Under the pieces are notes generated by a model that was not told the DNA's origin, did not search any database, and was given only the letters and a program-made list of their open reading frames with translations. DNA of 64,000 bases from Zygotorulaspora mrakii (taxonomy: Eukaryota > Ascomycota > Saccharomycetes > Saccharomycetales > Saccharomycetaceae). The stretch lies in the NCBI RefSeq assembly GCF_013402915.1, contig NC_050721.1, positions 62,001 to 126,000 of the forward strand, in the 5' to 3' direction. This document shows positions 39,293 to 48,060 of the stretch, one piece after another. The position numbers were made by a program, and so were the translations under genes. Each line of letters starts with the position of its first letter. The stretch's first letter is position 1.

Positions 39293-39834
39293 ATGTCATC
39301 GCAGAAGAGTATGTCAAGCTGATAAACCTTTCCAGTTCTCTTATTCTTTTTACTAACTGGGACTACCGAATAGTTGACTTAAGCAAGCTGGGACCAGAGC
39401 AATTGGCCGCCGTGAAGCAGCAATTCGATCAGGAGTTGCAGCACTTTACGCAATCCCTACAGGCTCTAACAATTGCCAGAAATAAATTTAGTGAATGCAT
39501 CGAGGATATCAAAACAGTCAGCTCTCCAGAGAATCAAGACCAAAAAATACTAGTCCCCGCTTCAGCATCCCTTTATATCCCGGGCAAGATCGTTGATAAC
39601 CACAAATTCATGGTAGATGTTGGTACAGGCTATTATGTAGACAAGACATCTGAAGACGCAATTGTCTTTTATGAAAAGAAAATTGATAAACTTAACAATG
39701 AAGCAGTGCAAATACAAAACATCATAAAGGAAAAGAACCAGTATTCTCAGGCCATTGAGGTAAGAATAAGACAAACAGCTGCTAGCATGCACGAAGAACG
39801 TAAAAAGTCAGCGCTACAAGGTCAGCAAAAATAG
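39293..39834 (+). CDS. GIM5: Prefoldin subunit 5 (Gim5), spliced
   Basis: A 158-residue alpha-type prefoldin subunit that hands actin and tubulin to the CCT chaperonin. Exon 1 is 39293-39308 and exon 2 is 39374-39834. Splicing joins ATG TCA TCG CAG AAG A to TT GAC TTA AGC, giving MSSQKIDLSKL, which matches S. cerevisiae Gim5 (MSSQKIDLTKL); that orthologue has an intron near the same place. Two coiled-coil helices flank a beta-hairpin core with [17 protein letters not shown] and DVGTGYYV. The tail is basic and Gln-rich. The unspliced transcript would stop after 9 codons. The larger frame starting at 39244 is not the real start. Confidence 0.96.
39309..39373 (+). other. GIM5: GIM5 intron (65 nt)
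   Basis: 5' splice site GTATGT at 39309, branch site TACTAAC at 39351-39357, 3' splice site TAG at 39371-39373. The branch-point A lies 17 nt before the intron end. Confidence 0.95.
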
Positions 39835-39944
39835 CTCGGCTTACAATGTAATAGTTTCCCTATGTACTTTTTCCTCATGTACTTTTTCATAATGATTCCT
39901 TTCGTTTTCAGAACTTGGTTCCTGGTGTGAAAATTTGAAAACGA

Positions 39945-39971
39945 TGAAAATTTTGGATGCGATGAGATGAG
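39945..39971 (+). promoter_or_regulatory. RRPE and PAC boxes of UTP14
   Basis: RRPE-type TGAAAATTTT at 39945-39954 and PAC-type GCGATGAGATGAG at 39959-39971, 75-100 bp before the UTP14 ATG. These two elements (bound by Stb3 and by Dot6/Tod6 in S. cerevisiae) mark ribosome-biogenesis genes. Confidence 0.85.
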
Positions 39972-40044
39972 ATGGAGTCTATACATATATTTAAAAACGA
40001 TACGTAAACTAACACACTGAGCTTCAAAAGGGTAGTTTTCTGAT

Positions 40045-42639
40045 ATGTCTAAGCATAAGTCTAAGACCAAAAGTAAGTCCAGGTCAAAACTGACCAAAAG
40101 AGCACAAAATGCTTTAGAAATTGCGGAAAAGGAAATAGCAGGCTATGATTCACAAAATGATGACAATATGTCTCGTAGACCAGTTGTAAACTTGCTCAGG
40201 AGAGTAGAAAACGGTGAGAGTGGTGAAAGTGGGGATGATTTCAAGGATGAAGAGTTGGATTCCGATGAGGCTCTGGGATCGGATGAAGACTACGATGTCA
40301 TGAGTTCTCGTTTCTCACAGACCATCCGTGATGCAAAGAAAAATGCGAAAGGGAAAGAGTCTGTTTCGGAATCTGGCGATGAAGGAGGCTATACCTCCAT
40401 TGATGAGGAAGATTTAATACCCCTATCGGAAGTTTGGGATATGGACGATAACGCCAGTGGAAAAAAGGATAAATCTGTAGATTTACAGTTGGCAAATAGT
40501 GACGAGGAAGTGTCAAGGGACTCCATGAGTAGTGAAAGTGAAGATGAGGATGAGGATGAGGATGAGGATGAGGAGGATCCGTTCGATGAAATCTTGAAAG
40601 ACGATGAAGATATCAGTTTGAAGACAATCACAGCTGATTTACAGAAATATGATGCTAGAAAACATGTCAAGAAACTGGAGAATTACGGGAGCGGTAAAGA
40701 TAGCGAATATAGTTTACCTTCTTTAAAATCAAAAGAAACTGGCAGGAAATTGAATTTAGCTGATATGATGAGTGTTGTTGATGATAAACGGGCCGCAGCT
40801 AATGCAACCTTAATCAAAGATAACAACGAAGCTTTATCGGTTCCTTTGCCTCAAAGAATTCAAGAGAGGCATAATCGTAAAGCAGCTTATGAAATTTCCA
40901 AGCAGGAAGTAAACAAATGGAAAGATGTTGTAATACAAAATAGGCGAGCAGAACATTTATCTTTTCCTATAAATCCGACTATAGAGCATAACCAAGCTTC
41001 GGCGTACACTAAGTCAAATAAAGGAACTCAGTCAGAACTGCAGGAAAAGGTTGAAAGTGTACTAAAGCAAAGTAATTTGGTTGAGGATCAGCGAAACTCT
41101 GAATTTGAAGAATTGGCTACGGCCAAGATGAGTCCAGAAATGCTCAAGAAACGAACCGCAGAAGTTAGACTAATGAGAGAACTAATGTTTAGAGAAGAAA
41201 GAAAATCTAAGAGACTTAAGAAAATCAAATCAAAGGCATATCATCGTATTAAGAAGAAAGAGTTGCTAAAAAATAAGGAATTAGCAGGAGTCTCAGATGA
41301 TGATGATGACGACTACGATGCGGCAAGAGCAAAAGAAAGAATGACTTTGAAGCATAAAACCAATTCAAGGTGGGCAAAAGACATGATCAAAAATGGGATG
41401 TCGAACGATGCCGAAACTCGAGAGGACATAGAAGAGATGCTAAGACAGGGTGAAAGGCTGAAAGAGAAGATGTTAGATGGCGGTCCGAGAGACGAAGAAG
41501 ATGGCTCCATAAGTGATATTGAAAGATCATATGAAGAAGAAGCACCGATTGCAACTGAGAAAGTAGGAAAGTCTGGCATCATGAATATGGAGTTCATGAA
41601 AAAGGCAGAGGCAAGAGAACGGGAGGAAAACAAGAAAGCTATTGAAAGGCTTAGAGCTTTTGAAAATGGTCAAAGTGAATTTGCTTTTTCTGGCGATGAA
41701 GCTAGCGCCAGTGATAATACAGAACAGACAGTTCTCAATCAAGGAAGAAGAATATTCACACCAGCAGCATCATCAAAGGAAGCCGTGCTTGAGCAAAAAT
41801 TCAAAAAAGATGAAAAAGCAATTGTCTCCGGTTTACCTACAGAATCAGCTTCAAAGGACACTGCTGTCAAAGGGACCAAATATCAGCAAAACAGTAGAAA
41901 GGATTCTATCGGAGAAGATGTGAATTTTAATCCTTGGTTGGATGCCAGTGATGATAAAAACGAAGAGCATGTTTCAAGATCTTCTAAGGTATCAATCATA
42001 GATAAAGATAGCTCCCGGATGACCAAACAAGCAAATAAAATCTCAAAGATCAGTGATAAGCGAAACAGGAATTCTAAGAAATCTGACTCCAATGACGACG
42101 ATCTTCTTTTAGATTTGGAAGAAACAAATCGTCTCAACCTCGCTGACCCTTATGGGGGCTCGGAGGATGGAGAAAGGAGTTTTATGTTTAAGCAGCAGGA
42201 GTCCATTGCAGAAGCATTTGCGGGAGATGATGTTGTCGCAGATTTTGAAGAAGAAAAGAGGCAAATTGAGATCGACGAGGACGACAAAGAGGAAGATATT
42301 ACACTTCCTGGCTGGGGTGACTGGGCAGGTGCAGGTGCAAATCCCAGAAAAAAGAGAAAGTTTACAAAAACCGTCAAAGGCATTACTAAAAAGGAAAAAA
42401 GGAAAGACAAAAAGCTGGATAATGTTATCATAAATGAAAGAGTAAACAAGAAAAATCTAAAATACCAATCTTCAGCCGTTCCATTCCCCTATGAAAACAA
42501 AGAGCAGTACGAAAGATCATTAAGGATGCCGCTGGGACCAGAATGGACATCGCGAGCTTCGCATCAAAAATTGATAAAGCCAAGAAATTTGATAAAGCCT
42601 TCCCAAATTATAGATCCTTTGAAAGCTCCTTTCAAATAG
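40045..42639 (+). CDS. UTP14: Utp14, small-subunit processome component
   Basis: An 864-residue nucleolar protein (S. cerevisiae Utp14, 899 aa) of the U3 snoRNP/SSU processome. It binds and activates the DEAH helicase Dhr1 during 18S rRNA maturation. A basic N-terminus (MSKHKSKTKSKSRSKLTKRA) precedes long acidic tracts (about residues 160-195). The conserved central block includes KKLENYGSG, VNKWKDVVIQNRRAEHLSFP and RLMRELMFREERKSKRLKKI. The C-terminal part holds FNPWLD, LPGWGDWAG and the basic KKRKFTKTVKGITKKEK stretch, ending in RNLIKPSQIIDPLKAPFK. PAC and RRPE boxes lie just upstream. The gene follows GIM5, as in S. cerevisiae (YML094W-YML093W). Confidence 0.97.
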   Translation: MSKHKSKTKSKSRSKLTKRAQNALEIAEKEIAGYDSQNDDNMSRRPVVNLLRRVENGESGESGDDFKDEELDSDEALGSDEDYDVMSSRFSQTIRDAKKNAKGKESVSESGDEGGYTSIDEEDLIPLSEVWDMDDNASGKKDKSVDLQLANSDEEVSRDSMSSESEDEDEDEDEDEEDPFDEILKDDEDISLKTITADLQKYDARKHVKKLENYGSGKDSEYSLPSLKSKETGRKLNLADMMSVVDDKRAAANATLIKDNNEALSVPLPQRIQERHNRKAAYEISKQEVNKWKDVVIQNRRAEHLSFPINPTIEHNQASAYTKSNKGTQSELQEKVESVLKQSNLVEDQRNSEFEELATAKMSPEMLKKRTAEVRLMRELMFREERKSKRLKKIKSKAYHRIKKKELLKNKELAGVSDDDDDDYDAARAKERMTLKHKTNSRWAKDMIKNGMSNDAETREDIEEMLRQGERLKEKMLDGGPRDEEDGSISDIERSYEEEAPIATEKVGKSGIMNMEFMKKAEAREREENKKAIERLRAFENGQSEFAFSGDEASASDNTEQTVLNQGRRIFTPAASSKEAVLEQKFKKDEKAIVSGLPTESASKDTAVKGTKYQQNSRKDSIGEDVNFNPWLDASDDKNEEHVSRSSKVSIIDKDSSRMTKQANKISKISDKRNRNSKKSDSNDDDLLLDLEETNRLNLADPYGGSEDGERSFMFKQQESIAEAFAGDDVVADFEEEKRQIEIDEDDKEEDITLPGWGDWAGAGANPRKKRKFTKTVKGITKKEKRKDKKLDNVIINERVNKKNLKYQSSAVPFPYENKEQYERSLRMPLGPEWTSRASHQKLIKPRNLIKPSQIIDPLKAPFK

Positions 42640-42796
42640 AGAGATATTATCAAATGTATGCTCAACAAGTGTCTCTTTTTATTTTTCACAGTTATCGTAT
42701 TCAAAATGTTACTGTATATTATACTCTCATTACTTGCTTACACGTTTGAGACGATTATGCGCCACATCTCTAAATAATTATTTTCCGTAAGCAAAA

Positions 42797-43549
42797 TCAC
42801 AATGCATCTAGTCTATCATTGATTTCTTGTGCAGACATTTTTCTAAATCTCGGACCCTTGTCGGTTGGAATACCGGTGTAACCAAGCAAATCTTTATTCT
42901 CTTCACCAATAACTGCGAGTTCGATCGTATCTCCATTGAAGTCACCTTCCACAGACTCTTTTAGACTTAATAGAACAATATGAATGGCGTCTTCCAATTC
43001 GAGTTCATCGTTCCATCTCTTCTCCAAAAATGTTTTTGCCGCTACTGAGCCTTTCCCGATAGCAGTTGCCTTCCATGGGAAGTACGAACCAGATGGATCA
43101 ACCTGATATAGTCCATATCCACTGTGTTCATCATACCCAGCAACAAGTAAGGACACACCAAATGGACGAACACCCCCAGATTGCGTAGCCTCTTGCATGA
43201 TCTTCGCAATCTCGGAAACAAGTAGTTTCGTTGGAGGATACTCGCCATATATTCTTTTATAATGCGTGTGGGCCACTTTTCTGGATTTGTCGATTAAAAC
43301 TCTATAGTCAGGTCCCATACCAGAGTAAACAGCGCCTATATCTGGAGTTATTAGAGAGATTTTCGATAGCGTTTCAGTGAGGGCAAGTGGCGATGAGGAC
43401 TTTTTCTCTGATGCAATGACTACACCATTAGTAGCCTTAACTCCTATCGATGTGATACCTTGCTTTACAGCGGTGAAGGCATAGTCGATCTGTCCCAGCT
43501 TACCATTAGGGGAAAATGTTGTTAGCGAAAATGAGTATCTATCAGCCAT
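42797..43549 (-). CDS. PRE8: 20S proteasome alpha-2 subunit Pre8
   Basis: A 250-residue alpha-ring subunit of the 20S core particle, the same length as S. cerevisiae Pre8. The N-terminal alpha signature is RYSFSLTTFSPNGKLGQIDYA. KSSSPLALTETLSKI and YSGMGPDYRVLIDKSR follow, as does the gate-facing YGEYPPTKLLVSEIAKIMQ. GVSLLVAGYDEHSGYGLYQVDPSG is typical. Alpha subunits lack the catalytic threonine, and none is present here. A PACE box (Rpn4 site) lies about 165 bp upstream. It converges with UTP14, as in S. cerevisiae. Confidence 0.98.
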   Translation of the reverse strand: MADRYSFSLTTFSPNGKLGQIDYAFTAVKQGITSIGVKATNGVVIASEKKSSSPLALTETLSKISLITPDIGAVYSGMGPDYRVLIDKSRKVAHTHYKRIYGEYPPTKLLVSEIAKIMQEATQSGGVRPFGVSLLVAGYDEHSGYGLYQVDPSGSYFPWKATAIGKGSVAAKTFLEKRWNDELELEDAIHIVLLSLKESVEGDFNGDTIELAVIGEENKDLLGYTGIPTDKGPRFRKMSAQEINDRLDAL

Positions 43550-43713
43550 TGCTTCTCTATTTTATCTTAGTAAAGAACAGTTTACTACTTTGGATATCAG
43601 ATGTAAGTGCAATTTTTGTGATAATACGCAATTGAGCCTGGTGAACTCTAGTAGTCAGCTCTGATGCTTGCATCGAAGGGTTCCTTTTCAAGGTGAGATT
43701 AAGTGAAGCTTGT

Positions 43714-43722
43714 TTTGCCACC
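43714..43722 (-). promoter_or_regulatory. PACE box (Rpn4 site) of PRE8
   Basis: TTTGCCACC on the plus strand reads GGTGGCAAA on the PRE8 strand, the exact proteasome-associated control element, 165 bp before the PRE8 start. Confidence 0.85.
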
Positions 43723-43785
43723 GGAATATAGAAGACTATTGGACATCACTGCATACGCAAATTACGTACATACATTAAGACATTA

Positions 43786-44394
43786 TCAACAAGCCATTGA
43801 TTGCCATTTCTTAGCTTGAGCTTTCTCTAAATCCATTTTAATCCTACTTGAAGGTCTCTTGACGTGCATGAAATTGCATTCGTTTCCTCTTTCACACGCC
43901 TTCATATCATGTTTTCTGCATATGGCCTCGCGAAAGTCCTCAATATGTGTCAAATCACTATACATGGGTCTCTCGTCATACCATCGGGTATTGAAGTTAT
44001 CTTTGGCACGTTGCGCATCTTGCTCCCTTTCGTAGTACAAATACACATTCCCTTTGAGATGATTGGCGTTTTCACACACGATCATTGAACGTAGTGGGCC
44101 GAATTTGCATGCCTCTATGTAAACGTCTTCATAAAACTGGTCAAATGGAAGCATATCAATCCCACTTTCAGGCATATTTAACAGATTGTGCACAACTAAA
44201 GTGTGCGAGCTAGCTGGACGGACGTGTTGCTTTAGACATTTGTCGCCATGTCGACATGCGCCAATCTTGAAGTAAAAATGACTACACAAAAGTTAGTAAA
44301 CATGTGGCTAGACGGCCCTTAATTCAGTAAAAAATACATACCAGTACTCTCTGCAATCTTGAAAATTTCTTGCATCCTCAGTGTCAGTGGACAT
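43786..44394 (-). CDS. U2AF small subunit (U2AF35/U2AF23), spliced
   Basis: A 182-residue orthologue of S. pombe U2AF23 and human U2AF35, which recognises the AG at the 3' splice site together with U2AF65. Exon 1 is 44342-44394 and exon 2 is 43786-44281; the junction splits the codon for C18 (TG|T). The mature protein has the first CCCH finger C18-x8-C27-x5-C33-x3-H37 (YCHFYFKIGACRHGDKC). A U2AF-homology RRM follows, with FYEDVYIEACKFGPLRSMIVC and the TRWYDERPMYSDL motif that contacts the large subunit. The second CCCH finger is C139-x7-C147-x5-C153-x3-H157. There is no RS tail. S. cerevisiae has no such gene. RTF2 is divergent 155 bp away. Confidence 0.93.
44282..44341 (-). other. Intron of the U2AF35 gene (60 nt)
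   Basis: On the minus strand: GTATGT from 44341, branch site TACTAAC at 44298-44292, and TAG at 44284-44282. Branch A to intron end is about 11 nt. If retained, translation stops inside the intron, before the first zinc finger is complete. Confidence 0.93.
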
Positions 44395-44549
44395 CGTACG
44401 GTTCTTTTAGTCCTGTTTCTTTGCTTGTGTAGTTTGATGAGATAGTTATAAAAATCGATGCGATCGATGTCAAACCCAAAATCAATACACGCTAAAACTT
44501 AAAAGCTCGCAAAAACTGCAATCAGGTGTATTTATTTTATCTGGACATT
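44395..44549. promoter_or_regulatory. Bidirectional promoter of U2AF35 and RTF2
   Basis: The two start codons are back to back with 155 bp between them. All regulatory sequence for both genes must be here or in their introns. Confidence 0.8.
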
Positions 44550-45309
44550 ATGGGAGTATGTGCAGCTATTGCTTGGCAATCTCTACAGACATGCTTTAGA
44601 TGAATTTACTAACAGATTATAGAATGATGGTGGATCTTTTAATAAAGTAAAAAAGCTGAATATTGGTCCGGCTGAGGGTACTAACACAGCCAAAGATGAC
44701 AATATAGAAAGGTTTGCAGTGGATTCGAAATGGAAATACTGCAAATTGTCAAATAAAAGGCTCCAGCTGCCTATAGTGAGCGATTATAAAGGAAACTTAT
44801 TTAATAAAGAGGCAATCCTGGAATGGCTGTTGACGCCAGGACGAGAAGACTACAGCAATGATCAGATTAAAAACTTCTCTCATATAAAAAAATTGGACGA
44901 TGTTATAGAACTCAGAAATCTCAAAGAAATAGAAAGCACTGACGAAGGGCATAACAGTGGTTCCACAATAGTGTGCGAATATGGTGAGGGTGTATTTGGC
45001 AAGTCGGTGACACAATTCATTTATCTTGCTACCTGTGATGATGTACTACCTGTAAAAGCATTGGATTTGGTGAACAAAAAAATCTGTCCAAAGTGTGGCA
45101 TCCCGTATCAGACACTTGATGTGATAATGATATATCCCCCCGGCCTGAATGATGTGAAACGATTGGAGGATCGACATGAAATGCTCAGAAAGGCCAATAA
45201 ACATCATAACGGGAGGAAGAAAAAGCTCAAAAGGAAGAGAGAATCGAAAAATGGGCGCTTATCGCAACTAGTTAAGAATAGAAAAGTGACACCTGATTCT
45301 CTTAAATAA
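44550..45309 (+). CDS. RTF2: Rtf2 (replication termination factor 2 / splicing-linked RING-like protein), spliced
   Basis: A 230-residue orthologue of S. pombe and human RTF2. Exon 1 is just 44550-44555 (ATGGGA) and exon 2 is 44623-45309. Splicing produces MGNDGGS, the invariant N-terminus of Rtf2 proteins. The body carries the RING/U-box-like halves WKYCKLSNKRLQLPIVSDY...LFNKEAILEWLL and ATCDDVLPVKAL...KICPKCGIPYQTLDVIMIYP, then a Lys/Arg-rich tail (KRKRESKNGR). S. pombe Rtf2 acts at the RTS1 replication barrier and is needed for efficient splicing of some introns; plant RTF2 is also a splicing factor; human RTF2 is removed from stalled forks. S. cerevisiae lacks it. The gene shares a short promoter with the divergent U2AF35 gene and converges with COX14. 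Confidence 0.93.
44556..44622 (+). other. RTF2: RTF2 intron (67 nt) with tandem AG acceptors
   Basis: GTATGT at 44556, branch site TACTAAC at 44607-44613, and TAG at 44620-44622. A nearer CAG ends at 44615, only 3 nt after the branch A. Its use would give a stop within a few codons, so the TAG at 44622 is the productive site. Intron retention also hits an early stop. Confidence 0.93.
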
Positions 45310-45494
45310 GTTTGCAAACTAATACTAATAAAACTGAAATGTAATTACTGAAGTGTACTTACTGGGAGAAAACGTGTGGATGCAATGGCGATCATGTCAT
45401 GAGACACATCTTTGTGATCCGATGGTTGAAATATGTACAGAACAAAAAATATTGGATCAAATTTTAGGATTGTTATAACAAATATGGAATAAAA

Positions 45495-45701
45495 CTATTC
45501 GGCAGAAGACGCAGCACCTTCTAGCTGCTGTAGTTCCTCTTCTTTCTTCTTGTCCGTTACCTGTTTCTCATATTTGGTACCATTCTTGTATAGAGTGTAT
45601 GTTAGGCCCCCCGCCATGTAGATAGAACCACCGATCAGTGTCAAAACCGTCAAACGATGAATAGCATCAGTAACTCTGGTATACCACGCATATCTAGCCA
45701 T
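45495..45701 (-). CDS. COX14: Cox14, cytochrome c oxidase assembly factor
   Basis: A 68-residue mitochondrial inner-membrane protein (S. cerevisiae Cox14, 70 aa) that joins Mss51 and Cox1 in the assembly intermediate coupling Cox1 synthesis to complex IV assembly. Nearly all of the N-terminal half is conserved: [19 protein letters not shown], then one membrane helix [19 protein letters not shown], then a charged Lys/Glu/Gln tail. The frame extends 4 codons upstream from a TTG, but the ATG at 45701 matches the family start. It lies between RTF2 and MSC1; in S. cerevisiae COX14 and MSC1 are also adjacent (YML129C, YML128C). Confidence 0.95.
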   Translation of the reverse strand: MARYAWYTRVTDAIHRLTVLTLIGGSIYMAGGLTYTLYKNGTKYEKQVTDKKKEEELQQLEGAASSAE

Positions 45702-45944
45702 TTCAAACAGCAATAACTACGCTCTAATTTTACTGAACACTATGCAAGACGATTAGATATATGTCTTTAATAGTGGTTTTGACTATATCATCGAGTTTAG
45801 CCAACTCGAATATCACAGCGCGGGAAAAACACAAACGTGAAGAATGAGGAACATACCATTTCCAGTTTGAAAATGCACACACGCACGAACACACACATGG
45901 TGGAGGGTTGCTTACATACAATTATAAACTTCATTAACTAGCAC

Positions 45945-47450
45945 CTAAAAGATGCTGAGCGGATGGGTTACATAAAATCTCGCCTTGTGCATCCACCTTG
46001 CGTACCAAGGTTCGTGGAATGATCCAAAGAACATTTGAGTTTTCAATTTTGCCGCTTCAACTAGATCATCTTTTGTTGAAGTTGAGGTATCCACGCCAAA
46101 ACTTTTCAAATACGTTCTCAAATCATCTACCGACCATGATGTTAGGCTGTCCGACCACTTTTCGCTGATGTCCTGCGCCCATTTTTGGGTATCTTGGTTC
46201 AAACTAGAAATTTTATCAGAAACGCTTTCATAAGCATTACTGTCTTGAATTTGATCAGCTTTATCTTGAGCCCAATTCTTCATGTCGTCGTAGTTGATAT
46301 TTTCAGTTAGCTTTTCATAGTGCTTTCGAACATTTTTTAAAGGTGAATTTCTAGAGTCCTGAACCATTTGACGCAGTTGACCGTTGGTTGCTAACAGATG
46401 ATACTTGATTCCACGGACATCAAGGTACCTTTTCATTCTATCCCTTGACCAATTATTCAAATCAACCAGAAAGGTATCATTGATAGCCTCGTTTGACTTG
46501 TGCTTGTAATGAGCAAATAAGCCACCTATTTTGCCTGCAGTTTTGTCCCAAAGAGACTCTACATACTCTGGGGGTTTAGTCAAGAATGGGGATGCCTTTT
46601 CACTCATCTTCTCCGCATACCAGGCCATGTCATCCTTCAGTAACCTAGCATTGTTCTTTGCCAATTTCAACAGTTCATCGCGATTTTCGGCCACTTTCTT
46701 GTCAACTGCAATCTTATGGTTTTCCAGCCAATCAGCCAATTGCTTAGTGGAGAAGCTGTTTAAGACGTCATCTTTAACTTCTCCCGATTTATCGACAAGC
46801 TGCCTACCAACAAAATCGAGACTGTCCAGTACTTCTAGTCTTTTTTCTGATGCCAACTGAGATGCATGGTATAAATTCTCTCTCACCTGGTCCACCAACT
46901 CGTCTTTTGTGTCTACCGCCTTATCGTATGGGATTTGATAATCATTCAACCACTCCTTCAGATCATCCACCGACCAATCGCTGAAGTACTCACTCGATGG
47001 ATAGAACCCAGAACATTCCAGCTTGTCAGACACATTCTGGAAACTGTCCTTGGCCACTTTGATCAACGAGTCCTTGGAAGCTTTCGCGTCGTACTTGATC
47101 TTATGCTGCTTTAAAAACTTCTTTAGGTCACTCTCGGACCAAGTGTCAAACAGCCAATCGGAAACTGGTTTTTTGGAGTCCCTCTTGAGCCATGCGTGCG
47201 TATCGTCCGATGGCCAGATTTGCCACCATGGCTTGGGCTGAGCGGTCGGAGCCCACTTGTCCGCAAGCTCCTCCTTCAGATCCTCTACGCTCTTTGAACC
47301 TAGTTTGTCCAAGTACTTCTTGTGGTCTTCCACATACTGTTGCAGATCCTTTTGAGTCCACCCTTCAAAATTGAAATTCGATTGGTCTGCCACCACAGTG
47401 ACCGCACCTGCGGCCGCCAACAACAGACTGAGCAATATATTCTGTCTCAT
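45945..47450 (-). CDS. MSC1: Msc1-like protein with Ish1 repeats
   Basis: A 501-residue orthologue of S. cerevisiae Msc1 (513 aa), a stress-induced ER/nuclear-envelope or mitochondria-associated protein whose mutants show altered meiotic sister-chromatid recombination. An N-terminal signal sequence (LLSLLLAAAGAVTVVA) is followed by at least five Ish1-type helix-extended-loop-helix repeats: WTQKDLQQYVEDH, WSESDLKKFLKQHKI, WSVDDLKEWLNDYQI, FSTKQLADWLENHKI, WSRDRMKRYLDVRGI and WSVDDLRTYLKSFGV. Linkers are highly charged and helical. A possible STRE (CCCCT) lies at 47598, about 150 bp upstream. The biochemical role is not established. Confidence 0.93.
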   Translation of the reverse strand: MRQNILLSLLLAAAGAVTVVADQSNFNFEGWTQKDLQQYVEDHKKYLDKLGSKSVEDLKEELADKWAPTAQPKPWWQIWPSDDTHAWLKRDSKKPVSDWLFDTWSESDLKKFLKQHKIKYDAKASKDSLIKVAKDSFQNVSDKLECSGFYPSSEYFSDWSVDDLKEWLNDYQIPYDKAVDTKDELVDQVRENLYHASQLASEKRLEVLDSLDFVGRQLVDKSGEVKDDVLNSFSTKQLADWLENHKIAVDKKVAENRDELLKLAKNNARLLKDDMAWYAEKMSEKASPFLTKPPEYVESLWDKTAGKIGGLFAHYKHKSNEAINDTFLVDLNNWSRDRMKRYLDVRGIKYHLLATNGQLRQMVQDSRNSPLKNVRKHYEKLTENINYDDMKNWAQDKADQIQDSNAYESVSDKISSLNQDTQKWAQDISEKWSDSLTSWSVDDLRTYLKSFGVDTSTSTKDDLVEAAKLKTQMFFGSFHEPWYARWMHKARFYVTHPLSIF

Positions 47451-48060
47451 CTTGCGTTCCTTAAATTACACTAAACTCGTCTTGAATGTAGTGGCCACGC
47501 AGGGACTGGTACTCATGCTAAACCGTCGTTATTTATAAAGCAACGAACCGGCGTTACCGCCGATGTTGCCATAAAACCACGATACAACTAATCGCCTCCC
47601 CTTAAAGCAACAATAACCTGATGTCATTACCCTAAAATGAGCATACACATACCCTTTGCTCTTGTTGGCTTAATAGACACTTTGATCATCCCTACACGGG
47701 GTCATTTGTTCAGGTGTTTTGCTATTAGCAATTGTTTCAACTCGTTTGAGTTTGATCTCCCTTTTCCCCAAAAACAAAAAATATTCCCTTAGCGCGTCAA
47801 AAGGCGCGGACAGTGTGGTTTTATGCAGTTCGCAGCATTTGAGAGGCATGATTCGGACAAGACGGCCTTGAACCAAAGGTGTCAAAGTGAAGAGAGCTGA
47901 AGAGAACTAGAAGGATTTTGGTTCTTGTAAAGTTCAAATGAGCAGGGTTCAGTTCCCTCGTTAGAGTATACTATTATATTAATTTTATATAATAAAAAGG
48001 GGTAAACAAAGTGTACAGAGATTGTAAGAAAAAAATAAAATCTTTGAAAATATTCTTGTC
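47451..48060. other. MSC1 promoter / RPS5 3' region
   Basis: About 610 bp between two minus-strand genes. A CCCCT stress-type element is at 47598-47602. An AT-rich patch near 47965-48045 is likely the RPS5 3' UTR. No other gene seen. Confidence 0.5.

Noticed and set aside
44676..44695. Second TACTAAC in RTF2 exon 2 as an alternative branch site
   Set aside because: Splicing to the following CAG would shift the frame and stop early, and would delete the conserved MGNDGGS start.
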